Positions 51,303-58,039 of a DNA stretch of 58,039 nucleotides are shown in pieces; the stretch's first letter is position 1; the number at the start of each line of letters is the position of its first letter. Source of the DNA: Planctomycetota bacterium (GTDB taxonomy: Bacteria; Planctomycetota; SZUA-567; JAKLDR01); the NCBI GenBank assembly GCA_022703445.1, contig JAKLDR010000017.1:1-58039 (forward strand), written 5' to 3'. Position numbers and translations under genes: made by a program. The notes beneath the pieces are model-generated. The model saw nothing but the letters and a program-made list of their open reading frames with translations. It had not been told where the DNA came from and searched no databases.

Positions 51303-52447
51303 TGCTTCCCGGCCAGCGCATCCGGCTGGCGCTGGTCCTCGCCTTGGCTGGCGCCGCGGCCTGTTCCGAAAAGACCGATAGGGGGAGAAAGCCCTTGACC
51401 GCATCCGCCCGCACCGACCAGTCAGCCCGAGTCGCCGTCGGCGCCATCCGCTGGGACGCCTGGCATGGGGACAAGGGCACTCCCGGCAAGGCCGTGGAGA
51501 AATCGCTGGGGCCCGCGCACTGGCACTACCGACTGCCGTTCTACGCCAAGGTGGTCGGCCCGGACCGCGTCGAGATCCGCGCCGACAGCCAGGAGGTCAT
51601 GGACCGGGAGATCGAGGCGGCCGCCGCCGGCGGGCTCGACTACTGGGCCTTCGGGTACTACCATCCGCTGGGCTCGCCGATGTTCTCCTGCCTGCCGCTC
51701 TATTTGAAGAGCCGGCTCAAGGCCAAGCTCAACTTCTGCCTGTGGCTGGAGGACATCGGCCCGGTGGAGGACTGGCCGGAGACCGCCAAGGTCCTCGCCG
51801 GGCTGCTGCAGGAGCCGACCCATCAAACGGTCGCAGGCGGCCGGCCGCTGGTCTACGTTCACTGCCAGCTCACGGATAAGTTCGGCTCGGTCGAGGCCGC
51901 CCGGAACGCGCTCGCGACGCTTCGCGAAACCTCTGCCAAAGCCAAGCTGCCACGTCCCTACTTGGTTCTGATGCATCCCGGTGCCCGGCAGAACCGCGAG
52001 CTGCTGGCGGCCGGCGAGTTCGACGCCGTCGGGGCCTATGCCCTGGTCCCCAAGGGCGAGGGCCGGCAGCCGTACGCCGCGCTGGCCGCCGGCGCCGAGC
52101 GCCAATGGGATGACTGGGCCAAGGGCGGCCGGAAGGCCGTCCCGCTGGCCATGGCCGGCTGGGACCGCCGCCCGCGCCAGGAGAACCCGGTGCCCTGGGA
52201 GTCCGGCGACTGGACCAGGAGCACACTGCACTTCGACCCGCCCAGGCCCGAGGAACTCGGCGCGCACGTCCGGAAGGCCGTCGACTGGGTCAGGGCGCAC
52301 CCGGACTCCGCCGAGGCCAAGGCCGTCCTCATCTACGCCTGGAACGAGACCGACGAGGGCGGCTGGCTGGTGCCGACGCTCAAGGAGGGCGCGGCGCGGC
52401 TGGAGGCCATCGGCAGGGCGCTGGGCAGAGATGACGGTGGTGAATGA
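51302..52447 (+). CDS. Putative lipoprotein, GH99/GH71- or WbsX-like barrel
   Basis: 381 residues; IRLALVLALAGAAAC is a probable lipoprotein signal with a weak lipobox (AAAC). VGAIRWDAWHG near residue 45, WAFGYYHPLG, and YAWNETDEGGWLVPT near the C-terminus are landmarks of GH99-like and WbsX proteins, a family that includes endo-mannosidases and proteins annotated as glycosyltransferases. The Glu of WNE and nearby acids are candidate catalytic residues. Its ATG overlaps the crtN stop (TGATG), so it is translated with the carotenoid genes. A part in sugar decoration of the carotenoid is tempting but unproven. Confidence 0.75.
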   Translation: MLPGQRIRLALVLALAGAAACSEKTDRGRKPLTASARTDQSARVAVGAIRWDAWHGDKGTPGKAVEKSLGPAHWHYRLPFYAKVVGPDRVEIRADSQEVMDREIEAAAAGGLDYWAFGYYHPLGSPMFSCLPLYLKSRLKAKLNFCLWLEDIGPVEDWPETAKVLAGLLQEPTHQTVAGGRPLVYVHCQLTDKFGSVEAARNALATLRETSAKAKLPRPYLVLMHPGARQNRELLAAGEFDAVGAYALVPKGEGRQPYAALAAGAERQWDDWAKGGRKAVPLAMAGWDRRPRQENPVPWESGDWTRSTLHFDPPRPEELGAHVRKAVDWVRAHPDSAEAKAVLIYAWNETDEGGWLVPTLKEGAARLEAIGRALGRDDGGE

Positions 52448-52995
52448 TGGCTGCCGACATTCCGCAGCTTCAGCGCGCCATCGCGGACGCCGCCAGGCAG
52501 GCGTTTGCCGAGATCCGCGCAGCGCACCCCGGAGAGGCCTTCTACGCCTTCGCGCTGTACACGGACGACGACGTCATGACCATCGCGGCGGCAGCCAATT
52601 CGGAGGAGGGTCTGCGCCGCAAGCTGGCGGAGCGCGGGGAGACCGACCCGGCGGAGGTGGCACTAATGCGCTGGAACACCGCCGAGTGGGCCTGCGAGGC
52701 CGCCGGCGACGAGCACTTCGACGCGCCGTGCGAGCTGCTCCGGAATCTCGCCGGCAACCTCTTCGGCAAAGGCTTCGCCCGCTTCAAGGAGCAGGTCCAT
52801 CGCGCGATCGTCGGGGCGCTCGGAGATCTCGAGAAGGAAGGGCTCTTCGGCCAGGGCGGCGAGCGCGGCCGGGTCACGGTCTTCGCCTCCATTCCCGGTT
52901 CGGACGACGCTCCGGCTCTCGAGAACGAGTCGGCGCGGGCGCTGAACCCCTCCGAGGTCTACGCGCGGTTCGTCCGCCGGCACATGCCGGGCTGA
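52444..52995 (+). CDS. DUF4303 family protein
   Basis: 183 residues; the start is ATGATG overlapping the previous stop, and the second ATG at 52447 is equally possible. FYAFALYTDDDVMTIAAAAN followed by RWNTAEW and a C-terminal ARFVRRH fit the DUF4303 family, small cytoplasmic proteins of unknown function that are often scattered among toxin-immunity (SMI1-like) genes. No toxin gene is adjacent. It is co-transcribed with the carotenoid operon by position. Confidence 0.75.
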   Translation: MMAADIPQLQRAIADAARQAFAEIRAAHPGEAFYAFALYTDDDVMTIAAAANSEEGLRRKLAERGETDPAEVALMRWNTAEWACEAAGDEHFDAPCELLRNLAGNLFGKGFARFKEQVHRAIVGALGDLEKEGLFGQGGERGRVTVFASIPGSDDAPALENESARALNPSEVYARFVRRHMPG

Positions 52996-53010
52996 AGGAA
53001 GGCCGACGGC

Positions 53011-53478
53011 TTGCTGCACATTTTCGTCGACGCCGACGCCTGCCCGGTCAAGGAGGAGGTCTACCGGGTCGCCGGGCGCTATGCGCTCAACGTCACGGTG
53101 GTGGCCAACTCCTGGATGCGGGTCCCAAGCGACGCGCGGATCGCCTTCGAGCTGGTGAAGGGCTCCTTCGACGCGGCCGACGACTGGATCGCGGGCCACG
53201 CCGGGCCCGGCGACATCGTCATCACCGCGGACATCCCGCTGGCCAGCCGCTGCCTGGCCTCCGGCGCGCTGGTCATCGGCCCGACCGGCAAGCCCTTCAC
53301 CGAGGACAACATCGGCGGGATCGTCGCGACCCGCAACCTGCTCTCCGAGCTCCGCGGCGCCGGCGAGATCACCGGCGGCCCCAAGCCGCTGGCCCCGCAG
53401 GACCGCTCGCGCTTCCTCCAGCAGCTGGACGAGGCCATCCAGCGCGTGCGGCGCAGGCGGGGCCCGGGCGGCGCCTGA
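53011..53478 (+). CDS. YaiI/YqxD family protein (DUF188)
   Basis: 155 residues from TTG at 53011 with GAAGGA upstream; the protein starts LHIFVDADACPVKEEVYRVA, where DADACPVK is the family signature (conserved acids like a PIN-type nuclease). DIVITADIPLASR, GPTGKPFTEDNIGG and the C-terminal LDEAIQRVRRRR are also typical. It is small, soluble and of unverified function; nuclease activity is suspected from the fold. It ends the plus-strand run that begins with the carotenoid genes. Confidence 0.9.
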   Translation: MLHIFVDADACPVKEEVYRVAGRYALNVTVVANSWMRVPSDARIAFELVKGSFDAADDWIAGHAGPGDIVITADIPLASRCLASGALVIGPTGKPFTEDNIGGIVATRNLLSELRGAGEITGGPKPLAPQDRSRFLQQLDEAIQRVRRRRGPGGA

Positions 53479-53574
53479 CGGCGGGCCGGCCAGCCCACCC
53501 CGAGCCTCCTCGCCCCACCGCCGTATCGCCCTGAAGCGCTGTTTCCGGGGCCTCTACGCCCCCATGAAATCCGG

Positions 53575-53602
53575 TTGACGGTGGCCGCCCAAGTGCTACA
53601 AT
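53575..53602 (+). promoter_or_regulatory. Strong predicted promoter of gap
   Basis: TTGACG (53575-53580), 16-base spacer, TACAAT (53597-53602). The predicted leader is ~75 bases and ends in the ribosome site GAGGGAGG before the ATG at 53685. Among the best matches to the housekeeping consensus in the window. Confidence 0.75.
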
Positions 53603-53684
53603 TCACGCTCGATGGAAACATCCCGGCCGCGAGATTTGTATCCGGCCGGCCACCGGAATCACCGTTAGAGAGGGAGGCAGTTCC

Positions 53685-54701
<1,017 letters not shown>

Positions 54702-54709
54702 GGGTTCCC

Positions 54710-54749
54710 GGCCCCGCCGAAGGCACCCTTCGGCGGGGCCTCCCTTTTT
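54710..54749 (+). terminator. Intrinsic terminator of gap
   Basis: A 14-bp perfect stem (GGCCCCGCCGAAGG with CCTTCGGCGGGGCC) and a CAC loop, followed by TCCCTTTTT. It begins 8 bases after the gap stop and lies 20 bases before the rpe start. Confidence 0.95.
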
Positions 54750-54768
54750 CAGCACGGAGCCCGAAACC

Positions 54769-55422
54769 ATGAGCCTGCTGGTCGCGCCGAGCCTGCTCGC
54801 CGCGGACGCGTCGCGCCTCGCCGAAGAGGTCGCCCGCGCCGAGGCGGCCGGTGCCGACTTGCTGCACCTGGACATCATGGACAACCACTTCGTGCCCAAC
54901 CTGACCTTCGGCCCGCACGTCTGCGCGGCGGTCAAGAAGGCGGCCCGGGTGCCGGTGGTCGCCCACCTCATGGTCGAGCGCCCGGAGAGCATGGTCGGGC
55001 CGTTCCTGGACGCCGGAGCCGACGTGGTCACCGTGCACGCCGAGGCGCCCGGCGACCCGCTGGGCGCCTTCGAGCGAGTGCTGGCCTCCGGCCGGCGCGC
55101 CGGGGTGGCCCTGAACCCGGACACACCGCCGGAGGCCGGCGAGCGCTTCTACCCGCGGGCCGGCCTGGTGCTGGCCATGACCGTCTTCCCGGGCTTCGGC
55201 GGGCAGAAGTACATCGCCGCCGCCGCCGAGAAGCTGGCCGTGATCCGCGGGAAGGTCCGGCCCGGCACCTGGCTGGAGGTCGACGGCGGCATCAATGCCG
55301 AGACCGCGCGCCACGCCGTCTCGTGCGGCGCCAACTGCCTGGTGGCCGGCACCTACGTTTTCGGAGCCAAGGACGCGGCCGCCGCGATCAAGAGCCTCCG
55401 CGTCGCGGAGAGGAGCGAGTGA
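54769..55422 (+). CDS. rpe: Ribulose-phosphate 3-epimerase
   Basis: 217 residues. SLLVAPSLLAAD at the start, HLDIMDNHFVPNLTFGP (acid and metal-binding residues), AHLMVERPE, MTVFPGFGGQKYI and VDGGINAETA are family signatures of the TIM-barrel epimerase that interconverts ribulose 5-phosphate and xylulose 5-phosphate. The next gene starts 1 base after its stop. No promoter of its own is obvious between the gap terminator and the ATG. Confidence 0.95.
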   Translation: MSLLVAPSLLAADASRLAEEVARAEAAGADLLHLDIMDNHFVPNLTFGPHVCAAVKKAARVPVVAHLMVERPESMVGPFLDAGADVVTVHAEAPGDPLGAFERVLASGRRAGVALNPDTPPEAGERFYPRAGLVLAMTVFPGFGGQKYIAAAAEKLAVIRGKVRPGTWLEVDGGINAETARHAVSCGANCLVAGTYVFGAKDAAAAIKSLRVAERSE

Positions 55423-55423
55423 C

Positions 55424-56275
55424 ATGGCCTTCGGCGGACTGAAACGACTGGCACTCCGCAGCAAGAAGATCCTGCCCGACGGGGTCTTCATGAAGTGCGA
55501 GGGCTGCGGCGCGATGATCGTCATGAAGGAGACCGAGGAGCGCGGAGGGGTCTGCAAGGAGTGCAACCACCACTTCCGGATCAACGCCCGGCGGCGCATC
55601 GAGCTGACCCTCGACCCCGAGTCCTTCCAGGAGTTCTTCTCCGACCTGCGCTCCTCCGACCCGCTGAAGTTCAGCGGCAAGAAGCCCTACGCCGACCGCC
55701 TCAAGGACAGCCAGGCGCGCTCGGGACTCCCCGAGGCGGCGGTGACCGGCATCGGCAGGATCGACGGCCGGGAGCTGGCCTTCGGGGTCACCGACTTCTT
55801 CTTCATGGGCGGTTCGATGGGCTCGGTGGTCGGCGAGAAACTCACCCGCCTTGCGGAGCTCGCCCTCGAGCGGCGGCTGGCGCTGGTGCTGGTCTGCGGC
55901 TCGGGCGGCGGCGCGCGCATGGACGAGGGCATGTACTCGCTGATGCAGATGGCCAAGACCAGCGCGGCCATCGCCAGGATGCGCGACGCCGGACTGCCCT
56001 ACATCGTGGTGCTGACCAACTCCAGCTACGGCGGGACCATGGCCAGCTGGGCGTCGCTGGGCGATGTGATCCTGGCCGAGCCCCGGGCCATGCTCGGGTT
56101 CACCGGCCCGCGGGTCATCAAGGAGACCCTCAAGGTCGAGCTGCCCCCCGGCTTCCAGGAGGCGGAGTTCATGCTCCGCCACGGCCTGATCGACATGATC
56201 GTGCCGCGCAGCAAGCTCCGCGAGACCCTCGGCCGCCTGCTGGGATACCTGGCCCCGGCCCCGGCCGCGAAATAG
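55424..56275 (+). CDS. accD: Acetyl-CoA carboxylase carboxyltransferase subunit beta
   Basis: 283 residues, standard AccD size. The zinc ribbon is C25-C28-C44-C47 (CEGCG, CKECN), followed by the carboxyltransferase core (MGGSMGSVVGEK, CGSGGGARMDEG, YGGTMASWASLGDVILAEP, GFTGPRVIKET). It transfers CO2 from carboxybiotin to acetyl-CoA in fatty acid synthesis, together with AccA, which is not in the window. Start after GAGAGGAGCGAG at the rpe end. Confidence 0.96.
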   Translation: MAFGGLKRLALRSKKILPDGVFMKCEGCGAMIVMKETEERGGVCKECNHHFRINARRRIELTLDPESFQEFFSDLRSSDPLKFSGKKPYADRLKDSQARSGLPEAAVTGIGRIDGRELAFGVTDFFFMGGSMGSVVGEKLTRLAELALERRLALVLVCGSGGGARMDEGMYSLMQMAKTSAAIARMRDAGLPYIVVLTNSSYGGTMASWASLGDVILAEPRAMLGFTGPRVIKETLKVELPPGFQEAEFMLRHGLIDMIVPRSKLRETLGRLLGYLAPAPAAK

Positions 56276-56279
56276 CCGC

Positions 56280-57398
56280 ATGAACCGCGTCGAGGAGATC
56301 GCCGCCAAGCGCGCCCTGCTGCGCGAGGCCCTGGCCGCCCAGGGCCTTGACGGCGCCGTCTTCTCCACGCAGGCCATGTTCAGCTGGTACACCGCCGGCG
56401 GCGAGAACCGGGTGGTGACCGCTGCGGACGGCGGCGCGGCAACGCTCGTGCTCACCGCCGAGGCCGACTACGCGCTAACCAACAACATCGAGGCCCCGCG
56501 CGTGGGCGCCGAGGCGCTGCCCTCGGGCTCGGGCATCAAGGTCCTGGACTGCCCCTGGCACGAGGACGATGAACGCCTCCCCGCCAAGCTGGCCGAGCTG
56601 ACCGCCGGCCGCAAGCTGGCCGGAGACGCCGGCCAGGCCGGCTGCGTCGCGCTGCCCGAGGCGATCCGGGCGCTGACCTACCGGCTGCTCGAACCCGAGG
56701 TCGGGCGCTACGAGGAGCTCGGCCGGGAGGCCAGCTACGCCATGGAGGGCGCCTGCCGCCGCGCCGAGCCGGGCATGACCGAGGAGGAGGTTGCCGCGGT
56801 CCTGGCCGAGGAGGTCTACGCGCGCGGCTTGGTGCCCACGGTGATCCTGGTGGCCTCCGACGAGCGCATCCAGAAGTACCGCCACCCCCTGCCCACCGAG
56901 AAGCGCATCACCGACCTGCTGATGGTCGTGCTCTGCGCCCGGCGCTGGGGCCTGATCGCCAGCCTCACCCGCATGGTCTACTTCGGCCGGAAGCTCCCCG
57001 AGGACCTGGCCCGCCGGCACCGCGCGGTCCAGGCGGTGGATTCGGCCTTCATCCTCAACACCCGCGACGGGCGCACCGCCGAGGAGGTCTTCAAGCACGG
57101 GCTGGTGTCATACGATGCCAACGGCTTCCGCGACGAGTGGAAGCTCCACCATCAGGGCGGGCCCACCGGCTACCATGGCCGGAGCTACCGCGCCCGGCCC
57201 GGCGAGAAGCGCAGGGTGGTCGCCCCCCAGGCCTACGCCTGGAACCCGTCGATCACCGGCACGAAGAGCGAGGACACGGTACTGGCCGTCCCCGGCGGCG
57301 CGCCGCCCAAGATGCTCACCCAGCCGGTGGACTGGCCGACCACCCAGGTGGAGTGGGGCGGCCAGTGGATCCCGCGGGCGGATATTCTGCTGCTGTAG
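56280..57398 (+). CDS. Peptidase M24-like protein lacking the metal ligands
   Basis: 372 residues. The pita-bread (creatinase/aminopeptidase P) fold is recognisable from RAEPGMTEEEVAAVLAEE, HHQGGPTGYHGR, APQAYAWNPSITGTKSEDT. In active M24 peptidases two Asp, one His and two Glu hold two metals. Here the segment that should carry the Asp pair reads LLMVVLCARRWGLIASLTRM, with Cys or Leu and Ser in their places, so metals are probably not bound. Creatinase is a precedent for metal-free members. The enzyme may act on something other than X-Pro peptides. It starts 4 bases after the accD stop. Confidence 0.82.
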   Translation: MNRVEEIAAKRALLREALAAQGLDGAVFSTQAMFSWYTAGGENRVVTAADGGAATLVLTAEADYALTNNIEAPRVGAEALPSGSGIKVLDCPWHEDDERLPAKLAELTAGRKLAGDAGQAGCVALPEAIRALTYRLLEPEVGRYEELGREASYAMEGACRRAEPGMTEEEVAAVLAEEVYARGLVPTVILVASDERIQKYRHPLPTEKRITDLLMVVLCARRWGLIASLTRMVYFGRKLPEDLARRHRAVQAVDSAFILNTRDGRTAEEVFKHGLVSYDANGFRDEWKLHHQGGPTGYHGRSYRARPGEKRRVVAPQAYAWNPSITGTKSEDTVLAVPGGAPPKMLTQPVDWPTTQVEWGGQWIPRADILLL

Positions 57399-57409
57399 GC
57401 ACGAACAGC

Positions 57410-57608
57410 CGGCTATCGGCTTTGGGCTTTGGGCTTTGGGCTTTGGGAACAACGATACGAATCGAACCACAGAGTACGACTTCGGTTTCCTGGCTTCCGT
57501 TTCTCAGGACCTTGCTCGTTGCTGTCCTATGAGTCCTCTGTGTACTCTGTGGCGAGTCAGCGTTCTGTTGTTTCTGTTCCGATAGCCGAAAGCCGATAGC
57601 CGAATGCC
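57410..57608. repeat. Composite heptamer inverted repeat with nested repeat, between convergent genes
   Basis: The left arm (57410-57444) is five 7-bp words, CGGCTAT, CGGCTTT, then GGGCTTT three times, followed by GGGAAC. The right arm starts GTTCC and has four words (57581-57608) which on the other strand read GGCATTC, GGCTATC, GGCTTTC, GGCTATC. Nested inside is a second inverted repeat, CCACAGAGTAC (57467-57477) and GTACTCTGTGG (57542-57552). The gap 57399-57613 holds nothing else. Confidence 0.85.
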
Positions 57609-57613
57609 GGACG

Positions 57614-58039
57614 TTAACCCTTGAGCACCGCCAGCGGCCGCATCCGGGCCACGATCCTGGCCAGGTTCGCTCCGGCCACCACCTCGACTACCGCGTCGAT
57701 GTCCTTGTAGGCCTGGGGCGCCTCCTCGAGGGCGCCGGCGCGGCTCGCCGCCACGAGCTCGATGCCCTTCATCGCATACTCGAAGTCGTGCTCGGAGATG
57801 GCCCCTCCCCTGCCCCGCCGCCCGGCGGCCTCGGTGCGGCTCATGACCCGGCCGGCGCCGTGGTTGACGCTCCAGAGCGTCTCGGCGCCGCTCTCGACGC
57901 CGGCGAGCAGGTAGCTGGCCGTGCCCATCGAGCCAGGGATGAGCACCGGCTGGCCGGTCGCGGCGAAGCGCCCGCCGAGACGTGAGCCGGGGAAGGCGCG
58001 GGTGGCCCCCTTGCGGTGCACCCAGAGGCGCCGGCCGCC
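57614..58039 (-). CDS. rtcB: RtcB RNA ligase, C-terminal part (5' end outside window)
   Basis: The visible 142 residues are the C-terminal end of RtcB: WVHRKGATRAFPG, then PGSMGTASYLLAG, SVNHGAGRVMSRTEA with the guanylylated His, and HDFEYAMKGIE, ending YKDIDAVVEVV. RtcB joins RNA 2',3'-cyclic phosphate (via 3'-phosphate) and 5'-OH ends using GTP and manganese in RNA repair. The frame continues past 58039, so the start lies beyond the window. The stop is 5 bases from a heptamer repeat arm. Confidence 0.94.
   Translation of the reverse strand, partial: GGRRLWVHRKGATRAFPGSRLGGRFAATGQPVLIPGSMGTASYLLAGVESGAETLWSVNHGAGRVMSRTEAAGRRGRGGAISEHDFEYAMKGIELVAASRAGALEEAPQAYKDIDAVVEVVAGANLARIVARMRPLAVLKG

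Overview
The window is high-GC DNA (about two thirds G+C by eye) and looks like a member of the PVC group, most likely a planctomycete. Supporting traits are families of secreted beta-propeller and glycosidase-like paralogues, a Ser/Thr kinase joined to a helical-repeat tail, a Sua5/low-molecular-weight phosphatase fusion, a C30 carotenoid gene set (crtP, crtN, aldH type) and a ferredoxin-fused ETF as found in anaerobes. This assignment is inferred from gene content; no rRNA or marker phylogeny is available here.

Region 1 (1-19054, + strand) is a run of secreted paralogues: three GH123/DUF4091-like proteins (the first cut by the window edge), an FG-GAP/VCBS repeat protein, and four large beta-propeller proteins that begin with a FlgD-like Ig domain and share a late CxC motif. 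They look like extracellular carbohydrate-handling or surface proteins made by serial duplication. The gaps after the propeller genes hold short-word repeats: 45-bp blocks of exactly five nonamers, or heptamer arms. Region 2 (19347-28639) has a secreted protein of unknown function facing a giant 2285-residue NHL/Ig/RCC1 surface protein with its own promoter.

Region 3 (28776-36558, - strand) is a tight operon: purM, purD, Sua5-phosphatase fusion, rpiB, Ser/Thr kinase, amidohydrolase, lipoprotein. Divergent from it is tldD-tldE (36743-39474). Region 4 (39566-46609, mostly - strand) has a TPR membrane protein, a 272-bp Y-shaped inverted-repeat element, a radical SAM protein, an etfA/etfB/acyl-CoA dehydrogenase operon of CarCDE type, and a three-gene unit of two sister Cys-rich small proteins plus a DUF1638 protein. 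Region 5 (46733-53478, + strand) is a C30 carotenoid operon whose genes overlap by a few bases and continue into a GH99/WbsX-like lipoprotein, a DUF4303 protein and a YaiI/YqxD protein. Region 6 (53575-58039) has gap with a clear promoter and terminator, then rpe, accD and an M24-like protein, and the 3' end of rtcB on the other strand.

The most unusual signals lie between genes. One is the Y-shaped element: two related hairpin arms with complementary loops inside near-perfect 33-bp ends. The other is a set of stop-codon-adjacent inverted repeats written in strict 7-bp or 9-bp words, with different words at each locus.
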